Notes under the pieces: generated by a model
The model's database searches: none
What the model saw: the letters and a program-made list of their open reading frames with translations, nothing else
What the model was told of the DNA's origin: nothing
Made by a program: the position numbers and the translations under genes
Source of the DNA: CAJOLV01 sp045631885
GTDB lineage: Bacteria; Bacillota_I; Bacilli_A; RFN20; CAG-826
Assembly: GCA_045631885.1 (NCBI GenBank)
Contig: JAZQVN010000023.1
Location: forward strand, 24,676-88,675
Length of the DNA: 64,000 nucleotides
Direction of reading: 5' to 3'
Part shown: piece after piece, positions 24,224 to 33,028 of the stretch
Layout of the letters: each line of letters starts with the position of its first letter
Numbering within the stretch: position 1 is the first letter of the stretch

Positions 24224-25279
24224 ATGTTAGGTGAAAGAATTGTTGAATTAAGAAAAAATAAAGGGCTATCCCAAGAAGATCTTGCAGACATATTGTCTAC
24301 ATCTAGACAAGCTATCTCTAAATGGGAAAGAGGAGAATCTGATCCAGATATTGGGCGAATAAAAGATTTAGCGATATTCTTCAATGTCTCAATTGATTAT
24401 TTACTCGGTTATGATGTTGAGACAACATCAGTGAATAATTTCATCGAAAGATTGAAGAAATCTGGTGAAGCAGGAATATACGATATTTCTTTAGATGAAA
24501 TCAAAATGATTGTTTCGAGAAATAGCAATAATTTCAATCTCATTGTCGCCTCGGTTATTTATTTAAATGACTATTATTACATCAATAGAGAAGAAGGACT
24601 TCTCGATCTATTAATTCAATATGTCAAGAAAGCCATCTTGCTATTTCAACCGAATAATGCTTATAACGCCACTCTTAATGACGCGCACCAAACAATCGCC
24701 ACTTTATATACCACAAAAGGAGAATATAAACTCGCTAAAGAGTATATAAAAGAAAACCAAGTGATTAATGCAGAAGAGTTATTATCTCAATGCGAATTAG
24801 CTTTAGGAAATTATAAAGAAGTAGAAAAAATTACATCTGGAATCTTTCTAAACTCAATTGGTTCATTAATAAATAGCAACGCTACTCAAATTAGGGTGTT
24901 CTTAAGAACAAATCGAATTAAAGAAGCACTTGATTTGAGCGAGTGGTCACTTAATTTAGTTAAATCGGTGGAAAAAAACGAAGAGGTCTTCTTAAATATC
25001 GTTTTTAACTTAACTTTTATCATCGCGTGTTGCCAAAAAGCTTTAAATCTAGATTATTCTGAATCTCTTAAGTTCTTGAAAGATAATCGCGATAAAACAA
25101 GTAACTTCAAAAACATTAGCGATGGCTTCAAATTCTTTCATGGAGATCACGTCATTATCGCTAGTGAAACAGGAGATACTAAAAACGATTTATTAAAAGA
25201 GATTAACGAATTAAAGAACCAGAGTATCGATGGATACCAAAATGGTTTAGAGATATTTAGAGAAATTTATGGAGAATGA
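24224..25279 (+). CDS. XRE-family transcriptional regulator with helical C-terminal domain
   Basis: A 351-residue regulator. The N-terminal helix-turn-helix reads LGERIVELRKNKGLSQEDLADILSTSRQAISKWERGESDPD, a very typical Firmicute XRE domain. The remaining 270 residues look like tetratricopeptide-type helical repeats, as in peptide- or stress-responsive regulators. An ATG at 24197 would add nine residues; the later start fits the family better. It overlaps the MFS gene downstream and is divergent from the ABC exporter, so it may control either or both. Confidence 0.85.
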   Translation: MLGERIVELRKNKGLSQEDLADILSTSRQAISKWERGESDPDIGRIKDLAIFFNVSIDYLLGYDVETTSVNNFIERLKKSGEAGIYDISLDEIKMIVSRNSNNFNLIVASVIYLNDYYYINREEGLLDLLIQYVKKAILLFQPNNAYNATLNDAHQTIATLYTTKGEYKLAKEYIKENQVINAEELLSQCELALGNYKEVEKITSGIFLNSIGSLINSNATQIRVFLRTNRIKEALDLSEWSLNLVKSVEKNEEVFLNIVFNLTFIIACCQKALNLDYSESLKFLKDNRDKTSNFKNISDGFKFFHGDHVIIASETGDTKNDLLKEINELKNQSIDGYQNGLEIFREIYGE

Positions 25280-25281
25280 AT

Positions 25282-26616
25282 ATGGACGAAGAATTATTAA
25301 CACCTGAACAAAATCAACCAATCAAACCAAAGAACGTTTTTAAGAATAAGAATTATACTTTGGTATTTTTGGGTACTTTAGTATCCCATGTTGCGGCATT
25401 ATTTTATTCATTCGCTGTTAGTTTCTACATCTTAAAAATCACTGGTAACAACGCATTAATCCAAGGATTATATCTCGCTGTTGGTGGTATTACATTCTGC
25501 GTTGTCACTTTATTTGGTGGAGTGGTCGCAGATAGATTCGATAAAGCAAAGATTATGTATATATGCGACTACTTAAAAGGTGGAATTATTATTGGTTTCA
25601 CATTCTTATTGATGTTTGCAATTCAATCCACTGAATTACAAGTAGTTGCTTTATTCATTGTCACAGTTTTACTAAATGCAATTGCGGGTATATTTACTCC
25701 AGCGAGCAGCGCCTTACTTCCTCAAATAGTGGAAGAGCATCAATTTCAACAAGCCCAATCATATTTTTCTATCCTTAATAGTTTTCAATCAATAGTGGGT
25801 GTTGTTTTAGCGGGTGTCTTATATGCGCTTATCCCAATCAATGTTCTCTTCTTTATCGTTGGAGGTTGCTATATTCTTTCCGCGATCTCTGAAATGTTTA
25901 TCAAATATTCCAGTAAGTTTGAAAAACGCGGTGAGAAGCTAACAGTGAAAGCTGTCTTTAGCGATATCAAAGATGGTTTTGTGTATTTGAAATCCATGAG
26001 AGCTATATTGGTTTTAATGATTTGTATTTTGTTTATTAATTTCTTCTTCTCACCAATCTTTGAAAACTTCCCACCTTACTTCATTGCCACTGATATTACT
26101 GGCACTGATTATCTCTTCCATGAAACAATGGCGCCTGAAATGTGGAGTTCATTTTTCTCTGTGGCGGTGGGCCTTGGCTCTTTAATTATGGGTATTGTCT
26201 TGTCCAATTTGAAACAAGCTGAAAAGTGTAACCGCATTGTTAGATGGTCAATGATGGGTGTCTCATTCTTAGTCATCTTAATGGCGGTCTTCTATGCCTT
26301 ATTCATGAATCATGTCATTGATATCAACACCTTATTAATTATCTTATTAGTCATCTTATTCCTCATCGGCGTAAGCATTATTTTGATCAATGTTCCATCC
26401 TCCACGGCGATGATGAGAATCGTTGATAAAGATAAGTTTGGTAAGTTATCAAGTGTCACAAATATCGGTTCTCAGGGGTTGATTCCTTTATCACTTTTCT
26501 TGGGTGGTTTAGCTATCACTTATATCGGTTCATTAGGCTTATTAATTGCGTGTGCATCAGGCTTCTTAATTACCTCATTAGTCTTATTCTTCGCTCCATC
26601 AGTGAGAAACTTATAA
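25282..26616 (+). CDS. Major facilitator superfamily transporter
   Basis: A 444-residue MFS protein with 12 predicted helices, containing the loop 2-3 type motif GGVVADRFDKAKIM. It resembles efflux-type MFS proteins of the MFS_1/enterobactin-exporter-like group; the substrate is unknown. GGAG lies seven bases before the ATG at 25282; an ATG two codons earlier overlaps the XRE stop. Coupling to an XRE regulator suggests inducible efflux. Confidence 0.85.
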   Translation: MDEELLTPEQNQPIKPKNVFKNKNYTLVFLGTLVSHVAALFYSFAVSFYILKITGNNALIQGLYLAVGGITFCVVTLFGGVVADRFDKAKIMYICDYLKGGIIIGFTFLLMFAIQSTELQVVALFIVTVLLNAIAGIFTPASSALLPQIVEEHQFQQAQSYFSILNSFQSIVGVVLAGVLYALIPINVLFFIVGGCYILSAISEMFIKYSSKFEKRGEKLTVKAVFSDIKDGFVYLKSMRAILVLMICILFINFFFSPIFENFPPYFIATDITGTDYLFHETMAPEMWSSFFSVAVGLGSLIMGIVLSNLKQAEKCNRIVRWSMMGVSFLVILMAVFYALFMNHVIDINTLLIILLVILFLIGVSIILINVPSSTAMMRIVDKDKFGKLSSVTNIGSQGLIPLSLFLGGLAITYIGSLGLLIACASGFLITSLVLFFAPSVRNL

Positions 26617-26638
26617 AATTCGATTTTTAATGAAAAAG

Positions 26639-26660
26639 ACCGCAAAAGTGCGGTTTTTTC
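26639..26660 (+). terminator. Terminator after the MFS gene
   Basis: ACCGCA (26639-26644), AAAG loop, TGCGGT (26649-26654), then TTTTT. Confidence 0.9.
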
Positions 26661-26697
26661 TATTGTGAGCAATTTGAGGTGGATTTGGATTATGGTT

Positions 26698-27924
26698 TTA
26701 TAGAGAATCTATTTCATCTTCTTCTAGATCTTTGTGAGTGTCGTTTTCGTGGGCATTTTCTTGCGCTTCAATATCGTTTTCAACTTCATCTTCTTCGAGT
26801 TCTTCTTTTAAACCCTCTTGGAAAGCTCGTTGTTTTTTCTCTTCTTCAATCTCAGAATTATCGCTGGAACTAGAATTGTCTAATTCACTATTTTCAGAGA
26901 CCATGGAATCATCGTTGGAGTTTGATTTATCTAATTCTTCCTCTTCGCCATAAAGGAATGGCTTTTCTGCTTCTTTAACTTGATTCCAGCGATATTTGTT
27001 GTGATTAGCCTCTCCTACTATTTCACGAATACCTTGGTCAATTCCTTTTTGTTCTTTCGCTGCATTGATTAAGCTGACGGAGAGAAGGGCCCTTGCTTTA
27101 CTAGTGCCACTTAATCTATTGATTTGTTCTTCACTTGGAAGTGGCATTCCTCTTTTCCAACCTGAGAACTTATGTTCTAAATATTCAAAACCTGCTTTTT
27201 CAATAGTGGCGAGATCACCATACATCGCATGGTTTGGATTGTTGAAGGCTTTATAGGCTGCATCTAAATTCTTAGAAGCTAAGGAAGTAGTTCTGAAGAA
27301 AGAAGCGCCTAAGCTTGGTTTGGTCTTGTTATATAATTCCGCTAAAGCGCCAGATTTACCCAACTTTGTTTCGATACGTATCTTAACATCAAGGGCGTTT
27401 GGCTTAGCATCTAACTTAATGATGTCTTTATCTAATTCTGGAGTGAATCTCGCAGCAGAACTTAAGTATTCGTCCATTGGTCTACGTTCTTCAATATCAT
27501 TTTCATTTATTGGGGCTTCAGCATCAGCGAGATCGTTCGCAAGATGGTTCAAATAATCGGAAGCATGTCCCATGAAATATTCGTTGGCCACATCATTTTC
27601 ATAATATTCCGCATATGGATTAACGACTTCCTTGCGGTCATCACCATCAACGTCACCGATATAATAATCCGCAGCGTCTTCCTCGTCGTAGAACTTCTCT
27701 TTGGCTTTCACGCTAGCTTCAGCGATTTTCATCTTGGCGATATGAGTGGCTTCAGCGAGAGTATAATCTGGATTATTAGTGTCGATACCATGTCTCACTA
27801 AGTAGTGCGCAGCGAATCTACGCTTATCATCAATGCTTTCGATTTCGTCGATTCTTTTCATGAAGTCAATCATAGAGACATATCTAACTTTTTCTAAATC
27901 TGTTCTAGTAAGCTTCTTTGGCAT
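26698..27924 (-). CDS. Unknown paralogous family protein 2 (FQxxL-tail family)
   Basis: A 408-residue soluble acidic protein of the same family as those at 12714, 28306 and 30026. The N-terminal helical domain (VSMIDFMKRIDEIESIDDKR...KIAEAS) aligns with the 30026 gene. The central and C-terminal part contains NKTKPS, AAYKAFNNPNHAMYGDL, EYLEHKFSGW and ARALLSVSLINAAKEQ. The tail from about residue 310 is Ser/Glu/Asp-rich and carries RAFQEGLKEELEED. GGAGG lies nine bases before the ATG, and promoter motif B is about 50 bases upstream. No signal or membrane segment; function unknown. Confidence 0.78.
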   Translation of the reverse strand: MPKKLTRTDLEKVRYVSMIDFMKRIDEIESIDDKRRFAAHYLVRHGIDTNNPDYTLAEATHIAKMKIAEASVKAKEKFYDEEDAADYYIGDVDGDDRKEVVNPYAEYYENDVANEYFMGHASDYLNHLANDLADAEAPINENDIEERRPMDEYLSSAARFTPELDKDIIKLDAKPNALDVKIRIETKLGKSGALAELYNKTKPSLGASFFRTTSLASKNLDAAYKAFNNPNHAMYGDLATIEKAGFEYLEHKFSGWKRGMPLPSEEQINRLSGTSKARALLSVSLINAAKEQKGIDQGIREIVGEANHNKYRWNQVKEAEKPFLYGEEEELDKSNSNDDSMVSENSELDNSSSSDNSEIEEEKKQRAFQEGLKEELEEDEVENDIEAQENAHENDTHKDLEEDEIDSL

Positions 27925-27947
27925 ATTTGTTGCCTCCTTTTTTACTA

Positions 27948-27988
27948 TATATATACAATAACCTATTAGTTGTCACAAAAGCGCAACA
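27948..27988 (-). promoter_or_regulatory. Repeat-type promoter B
   Basis: On the minus strand: TGTTGC (27988-27983), five bases, TGTGAC (27977-27972), ten bases, TTATTGTATATA. The ribosome site of the 408-residue family gene begins 35 bases after the second repeat. Confidence 0.5.
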
Positions 27989-28020
27989 ATATGTTAGATT
28001 GTATAAAAAATATCCATTAT

Positions 28021-28044
28021 AGACAAGAATTTTTCTTGTCTTTT
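28021..28044 (+). terminator. Orphan terminator-like hairpin
   Basis: Perfect nine-base stem AGACAAGAA (28021-28029), TTT, TTCTTGTCT (28033-28041), then TTT. It faces the plus strand but has no plus-strand gene before it, so it may end a small RNA or be left from a lost gene. Confidence 0.6.
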
Positions 28045-28167
28045 AGAAATAAGTGGAGTTTATAAAGCTTTGTAACTACCAAATTTCTTTTTGATCTTTT
28101 GGGTCGCTAGAAATGGTGGCCTTTTCTTTGTATTTTATGGGCTCGTTGTAGACAAATTGTTTGAAAG

Positions 28168-28201
28168 CGTGGCACTTCTGTGGCACCGAGTGTTGTAATA
28201 T
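28168..28201 (+). promoter_or_regulatory. Repeat-type promoter C
   Basis: CGTGGC (28168-28173), ACTTC, TGTGGC (28179-28184), eight bases, then TTGTAATATAG. Read as TGGCAC-N5-TGGC it also resembles a sigma-54 -24/-12 element with one mismatch at -12. It precedes the 562-residue family gene by about 100 bases. Confidence 0.5.
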
Positions 28202-28305
28202 AGTCTCGTAATAGGTAGTAAACTAGTTATGCCTAAACCTTGTCAAAGAGTAATTAGGGGTAATGATGTATAATGTATTCACGCTAAAAAAGGAGAAAAA
28301 TAACA

Positions 28306-29994
28306 ATGGGAAGAATATACGAACAATTAAAACAAAATATTGATTTCTTAAACGAGATTGATAGACGCTTACGAAATAATGAACGTCTTAATATGCATGA
28401 AATATGGGAAGTTCAAAAAGCGGTTTTGAATATAGAATATGTCGTAAATTACACTGAAACTAGTCTTGAAGGTGCAGTTGGTGAAGAAAGACTTGCTAAT
28501 GGAAATAATAAATCATTCAACATTCCGAATAATTTTGAACAAATGGTGAATGAGTGGGAGAAAGAATTCGACGAAGAACAAGTTGATAATGTTGTAGAAC
28601 ATCTTAAGACTAACCAAAGAGTCCCGTCTTATTCTCCTGAGCTCAATGAACCAGACCCAGTAAGATATTTTGAATATGTTACTGGCACCTTGGATAATAT
28701 TGTTCCAACAGTGACAAGAGGTCACTTTGGACCAACCGCGGAAGCTTTTAAAAGTCTCACCAATTCAGCGCGTCAAGACTATATTGATACCGCGCTTGAA
28801 CAAAACTTTGTGATGGAACCAAAAGGGAGGATTGCTCGAGATATATACCCTTGGTTAGCTGGTCCGCACGCAAGATATATGGGGGATGTCGGCGCTGATA
28901 ATCCTGAAAATTATCTTGTCCGTGCTCAAAGAGATTTAGACAATTATGAAAGAGAAGAGCTTTTAGATGATTTCCAAAAGAGATTTAAGAACAATTTAAC
29001 TCTTGCTAAAGGAATTTCTAAAGTAGAAAACGCTACTAATAACGAACACGCTCTTGCTGATGCCATTAGAGATGGTGTTGGAAATTATACTTCTGCTGAT
29101 AGAGGTGAAGATGAGCCAACTTTAGGAGAATTCCTTTCTAAATCTAGAGAGAAATTGGAAGAAAAAGTATTATTTGGCGAACTTGATTTATACGAGGAAA
29201 ATGAAGACGCGGCATTCTTAAGAGAATATCTTATTGATCCAGTTAATGCGATGGCAAAATATTATGAAAACAAAGCGACTAACGCAGGAGAAGCTGGTGC
29301 GAATGCTTCACGTCAAAGCGCAAGAAAAGTTCGTGCGGAAAGAAATAATTATGATCGAGCTAATCAAGGCAAAAGAAACGATTGGGAAGTATTTGAAAAT
29401 AATAGGCGTGATGCTTTTGAAATGTATATAAGAGAAGACTATCCAGACTTCAATCCTGCCCAATTAGCGGATGAATATAAAGGTAGTTTCATGGAAAGAA
29501 ATATTTTACGTTCAACTTCTCAAGAGTGGAAAGATGTGACAGCCGCTTTTGCTTCCTGGGATAGAAATGGACCAGAAAAAGGTAATCTCGCAAAAGTATC
29601 TAATCCAGCGATGGCTTATCTTAGACATAAATTCCCACATACAAGGGTAGAAGACATCACTCCTGAAATGGCTAGAGGCCTAAGAGGAGCGGGGGCTCAA
29701 AGAGCGTTATTCTGCTTATCAGTAGTGGATTCTGCCGCTAGAGCTCAGCAAGACGCCATCGAAGGTCAACGCGAAGCTAACGATGCCAAAATTAGAGAAT
29801 TTGAAAAACGTGCTGGTATCGTTCATGAAGAACCTGTTAATAACAATATCATCAATAACGATATACAAAACGATTTCCAAGAATCACTAAAGAATGATAT
29901 TGAACCAAATAATAACGAAATCGAACAAGCACCTAACGCTGATGAAGAAGAAAGACATAACGAGAACGAAATCGTCATTGGCGGAGACGAATAA
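28306..29994 (+). CDS. Unknown paralogous family protein 3, long member (FQxxL-tail family)
   Basis: A 562-residue soluble protein, the largest of the family. The N-terminal half (to about 290) has its own helical sequence without obvious relatives in the window. The second half carries the family blocks: FLREYLIDPVNAMAKYYENK, a FMERNILRSTSQEWKDV block, MAYLRHKFPHT and ARGLRGAGAQRALFCLSVVD. The tail is Asn/Glu-rich and includes NDFQESLKNDIE, the shared motif, then an acidic end. AGGAG lies before the ATG. The next family member follows after 31 bases, so the two form an operon. Function unknown. Confidence 0.75.
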   Translation: MGRIYEQLKQNIDFLNEIDRRLRNNERLNMHEIWEVQKAVLNIEYVVNYTETSLEGAVGEERLANGNNKSFNIPNNFEQMVNEWEKEFDEEQVDNVVEHLKTNQRVPSYSPELNEPDPVRYFEYVTGTLDNIVPTVTRGHFGPTAEAFKSLTNSARQDYIDTALEQNFVMEPKGRIARDIYPWLAGPHARYMGDVGADNPENYLVRAQRDLDNYEREELLDDFQKRFKNNLTLAKGISKVENATNNEHALADAIRDGVGNYTSADRGEDEPTLGEFLSKSREKLEEKVLFGELDLYEENEDAAFLREYLIDPVNAMAKYYENKATNAGEAGANASRQSARKVRAERNNYDRANQGKRNDWEVFENNRRDAFEMYIREDYPDFNPAQLADEYKGSFMERNILRSTSQEWKDVTAAFASWDRNGPEKGNLAKVSNPAMAYLRHKFPHTRVEDITPEMARGLRGAGAQRALFCLSVVDSAARAQQDAIEGQREANDAKIREFEKRAGIVHEEPVNNNIINNDIQNDFQESLKNDIEPNNNEIEQAPNADEEERHNENEIVIGGDE

Positions 29995-30025
29995 TAGTGT
30001 TGTCACTAGATAGGAGGAACTATTC

Positions 30026-30763
30026 ATGGCCAAAGTAAAGAAAATAGATCTAGATAAAGTTACGTACAAATCCATGCAGGATTTCTTAACTAACATTGAC
30101 AAGTACGATTCAATAAAAGATAAACTTGCCTATGCGACAAGATATATTCTCCAACATGGAGCAAAAAAGGATCGCGATTATAGCTTTGCTCATTTCGTGG
30201 AAATCGCTCGTCAAAAAATAGCAGAAGCCTCTGGTAAGACCAAAACCCCAGACGGAAAAGAAGCTCCTAAATATCTCGTTGATAAAAGTGTGAAGAATGA
30301 AAAGAATGATTTAGCTGCAGAGATGTTTTTATCTAATCCCGCAGAATACATCAAAAACGAAGCCAATAAAGCGATCAATGAAATTGATGAAGATGAAGTT
30401 AACTTCAAATGGCAAGATGAACTCAAAGAAAACTGTGAAAGAATTCTTCCAGATATGGATAAGGATTTTAATGAAAAACAATTCATGTTCGATGAACATT
30501 CAGCATATTACGGCGTGAAAGCAAGAATAGAAGCCGCTGTAGGTGGAAAGAAGAATCTCGACGAACTATTCAATGCCACCAAACCAAGCCGTTTCTCAAG
30601 AATCTTTGCCACTTATTCCGCCAAGTGGAGTGCATTAGAAGAAGCTTATGAAGTTTTCAATAATCCAAACTTTAACGGATTTGGAGATATGGAAAACTTA
30701 GAAGATAAGACAAATGCTTATTTAACGTACTCTAGCAAGAAGTCCCCCACATCGATATTGTGA
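30026..30763 (+). pseudogene. Unknown family protein 4, 5' part, split by the IS element
   Basis: N-terminal part of a fourth family member. It has the N-terminal helical domain (KSMQDFLTNIDKYDSIKDK...KIAEASGK), MFLSNPAEYIKNEANKAI and the NATKPSRFSRIF...AYEVFNNPNFNGFGDM block. Reading is native to about TNAYL (30724), where paralogues continue YLxHKFP. The frame then runs into the transposon left end and stops at 30763 after about a dozen foreign residues. AGGAGG precedes its ATG, in operon with the 562-residue member. The remainder of the gene is found at 32573-32947. Confidence 0.85.
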
Positions 30764-30966
30764 TTAACAATGTTTTTATTCATCGATGGTTACCTCTATA
30801 GGTGGGGGATGAATTGCTCAACCACTTATTTGATATATAAATATAATATCTATATCATATTATGAAAACTTAAGTATTTTAGTTATATTTATATATCAGT
30901 CGTAATAACAAAAAATATTGTCATAATCTTGTTTTATATAATTATAAATAATGATATAATATAGAT

Positions 30967-31362
30967 GTGGAATTGAGAGGGAATAACCATTCAGTATTCA
31001 GTATTCATTTTCACCTTATTTTGGTAGTTAAGTATCGTAAAAAGGTGATAAACGATCGAATATCTGAAAGGCTAAAAGAGATATTTGAATATATCCAAGA
31101 TAATTACAATATTGTCTTGGAAGAATGGAATCATGATATTGACCATGTCCATATCTTATTTAGAAGTGAACCAAATTCAAATATTTCTAAATTCATCAAC
31201 GCTTATAAATCTGCATCTTCTAGACTAATTAAAAAAGAATATCCTTCTATTAGATCTAGATTATATAAAGATGCTTTTTGGTCTCAATCGTTTTGCTTAA
31301 TCTCAACAGGTGGAGCAAATATTGAAACGATTAAAGAATACATCGAATCTCAAGGAGAATGA
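30967..31362 (+). CDS. tnpA: IS200/IS605 Y1 transposase TnpA
   Basis: A 131-residue HUH single-strand transposase, the usual length. The metal-binding HUH motif is HVH in HDIDHVHILF, and the catalytic Tyr lies in TIKEYIESQ near the C-terminus. FHLILVVKYRKKVI at the start is typical. The start is GTG at 30967. A TATAAT (30955-30960) ends six bases before it, so the transcript should start at the GTG itself (leaderless), and no ribosome site is present. Confidence 0.93.
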   Translation: MELRGNNHSVFSIHFHLILVVKYRKKVINDRISERLKEIFEYIQDNYNIVLEEWNHDIDHVHILFRSEPNSNISKFINAYKSASSRLIKKEYPSIRSRLYKDAFWSQSFCLISTGGANIETIKEYIESQGE

Positions 31363-31394
31363 TAACTAATCTAACTCCTTGAATTAGGAGGTTT

Positions 31395-32552
31395 ATGATT
31401 AGAAGAGCTTACAAGTATCGTATCTATCCTAACGCTAGTCAAAGAGAATATTTTGCTAGAGTTTTTGGCTGTGTTCGTTTCTTCTATAATAAGTCTCTTT
31501 CTGATATGAATGAGATATTTCAAGAAAAACATGAATTCAAAGATATTACCCCTGCATCATATAAAGAAGATTATCCATTTTTAAAAGAAGTTGATTCTCT
31601 TGCTTTATGTAACGCTCAAATAAATAGAAATGCAGCTTTCAAAGCATTTTTTAGACATCAAAATGATTTCCCAAAATATAAATCAAAAAGAAATGATCAA
31701 TCTTATACAACGAATAATCAAGGAAGCGTAAAGATTTCTGATAACAATCGATATATCTCTCTTCCTAAATGTTCAAGAATAAGAATAAAGAAACATCGTA
31801 ATTTTGTAGGTGCAATTAAATCAATAACAGTAAGTAAAACTTGTGATGAGAAGTACTATATTTCTTTACTCGTAGAAACCGAAATCGTTCCATTAAAAGA
31901 AACGAATAAGATAATTGGTTTAGATTTAGGTATTAAAGATTTAATCGTTGATAGTAATGGTAAGAAATATAAAAACCATAAATACTTAGTTAAATCCTTG
32001 GATAGATTAGCAAGAGAGCAAAGAAAATTATCTCATATGGTTAAAGGTAGTAATAATAGGAATAAACAAAGAATCAAGATTGCGAGAATCCATAAACATA
32101 TAAATAACCAAAGAAATGATAATCTTCATAAACTTTCATATTCAATCGTTCATGAAAACCAAGTGATATGTATTGAAGATTTGAAGGTGACAAATATGAC
32201 AAAGAACCACAAACTAGCCAGGAGTATCAATGATGCCTCATGGTCAAGATTTGTTACTATGCTTATCTACAAGGCTAATTGGTATGGAAGAACTGTTATT
32301 AAAGTTCCCTCTAATTATGCCAGTAGTCAGTTATGTTCTTTATGTGGATATAAAAATAAAAAGGTGAAAAATCTCAAAATAAGAAAATGGACTTGTCCAG
32401 AATGTGGAACAGTCCATAATCGAGATATAAATGCTTCTATAAATATTCTACGTAAGGGAATTGAAATACTTACTAAGGATGGGACACATCCGGATAGCTT
32501 GTTTATGCTTGGCTCATTAGAGTCATCGAGCAAGAAGCCCCCACTTCTTTAA
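31395..32552 (+). CDS. tnpB: RNA-guided nuclease TnpB
   Basis: A 385-residue TnpB, the ancestor-like relative of Cas12. RuvC residues are all present: Asp in IIGLDLGIKDL (about 176), Glu in VICIEDLKV (about 260) and Asp in HNRDINASINIL (about 342). The zinc finger is CSLCGYK...CPECG, and the N-terminus RAYKYRIYPNASQ is typical. AGGAGG lies before the ATG. It should be guided by an RNA made from the right end of the element and cut at sites next to the target-adjacent motif, favouring retention of the element. Confidence 0.94.
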   Translation: MIRRAYKYRIYPNASQREYFARVFGCVRFFYNKSLSDMNEIFQEKHEFKDITPASYKEDYPFLKEVDSLALCNAQINRNAAFKAFFRHQNDFPKYKSKRNDQSYTTNNQGSVKISDNNRYISLPKCSRIRIKKHRNFVGAIKSITVSKTCDEKYYISLLVETEIVPLKETNKIIGLDLGIKDLIVDSNGKKYKNHKYLVKSLDRLAREQRKLSHMVKGSNNRNKQRIKIARIHKHINNQRNDNLHKLSYSIVHENQVICIEDLKVTNMTKNHKLARSINDASWSRFVTMLIYKANWYGRTVIKVPSNYASSQLCSLCGYKNKKVKNLKIRKWTCPECGTVHNRDINASINILRKGIEILTKDGTHPDSLFMLGSLESSSKKPPLL

Positions 32553-32590
32553 GTGGTGGGAGTATGTCACAACATAAGTTCCCAAAATGG
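32430..32590 (+). ncRNA. Predicted omega (guide) RNA of TnpB
   Basis: By analogy with characterised IS200/IS605 elements, the guide RNA scaffold overlaps the 3' end of tnpB and the right-end hairpin (32538-32560), and the guide is the flanking host sequence after the element (from about 32570). The limits given are approximate; no boundary can be read directly. Confidence 0.35.
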
Positions 32591-32947
32591 AATCCAGGAG
32601 AAGAAATCCCTGCAGAAGCCTATTCAAAACTCAATAAAACCGAATTAGCAAAGGTCAATTTCTCTGTCAGCATCCTTAACGCTATCCAGGGACAAAAAGA
32701 AGTGGAGAAGAACTTCAAACCACTTGTAGAAGCCACAAAAGCAAAAGATATTAAATATTCTGATATTCCAGAAGATACTCATGAAGTCATCGATCTTGAC
32801 GAACTCAATTTCCAAAATCAACTTCTTGAAGATACAAGTTTAGAAAGCGATTTAATAAGCGAATCTCTTGATGAATCTAGTGAACTCATCGACGATAAAT
32901 CTATCGAAGAAGAGGAAATAGACGAACCATTGATTCAAAACGAATAA
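32564..32947 (+). pseudogene. Unknown family protein 4, 3' part, split by the IS element
   Basis: C-terminal part of the gene interrupted at 30724. Native sequence resumes at HKFPKWNPGEEIPAEAY, which aligns with HKFSGW and HKFPHT of the paralogues, and continues with LAKVNFSVSILNAIQGQ. The tail holds LNFQNQLLEDTSLESDL, the shared FQxxL motif, and a very acidic end. An ATG supplied by the transposon right end (32564) with GGTGGGAG just before it could in principle start translation of this fragment, but the spacing is poor. Confidence 0.85.
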
Positions 32948-32957
32948 TCTTGAAAAG

Positions 32958-32984
32958 CCGATTTGAAATAATAATCGGTTTTTT
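32958..32984 (+). terminator. Terminator of the family operon
   Basis: CCGATT (32958-32963), nine-base loop, AATCGG (32973-32978), then six T residues. Confidence 0.85.
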
Positions 32985-32992
32985 CTTCATGT

Positions 32993-33028
32993 TGTGGCAC
33001 ATCTATGACAAATATTGTGATAGTATTT
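32993..33028 (+). promoter_or_regulatory. Repeat-type promoter D
   Basis: TGTGGC (32993-32998), ACATC, TATGAC (33004-33009), eight bases, TGATAGTATTT. The next feature downstream is structured RNA copy 3, not a family gene. Confidence 0.5.

Larger units (their letters stand above)
27925..28305. other. Divergent intergenic region of the family cluster
   Basis: 380 bases without a gene. From left to right it holds the ribosome site and repeat-type promoter B of the minus-strand gene, a perfect orphan terminator-like hairpin (28021-28044), a second weaker hairpin with T-run (GGTCGC 28102-28107 with GTGGCC 28116-28121), promoter C (28168 onward) and a TATAAT (28271-28276 region) closer to the next gene. 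No coding potential is seen. Confidence 0.6.
30725..32572 (+). mobile_element. IS200/IS605-family insertion sequence, complete, with tnpA and tnpB
   Basis: About 1.85 kb. Both ends contain AGCAAGAAG followed by CCCCCAC and an imperfect palindrome: the left end has CCCCCACATCGAT...ATCGATGG...GGTGGGGG, the right end CCCCCACTTCTTTAAGTGGTGGG. It has no terminal inverted repeats or target duplication, as expected for single-strand HUH transposition. Exact ends are known only to within about three bases, from re-joining the split host gene: left cut after 30724-30727, right cut after 32569-32572. The left flank reads ATTTA(AC), the presumed target and TnpB target-adjacent motif. Both genes look intact, so the copy is probably recent. 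Confidence 0.9.

Noticed and set aside
26738..27801. Several long plus-strand frames (Ser-rich) opposite the 408-residue family gene.
   Set aside because: They are shadows of the acidic/Ser-rich minus-strand gene, lack ribosome sites and resemble no protein.
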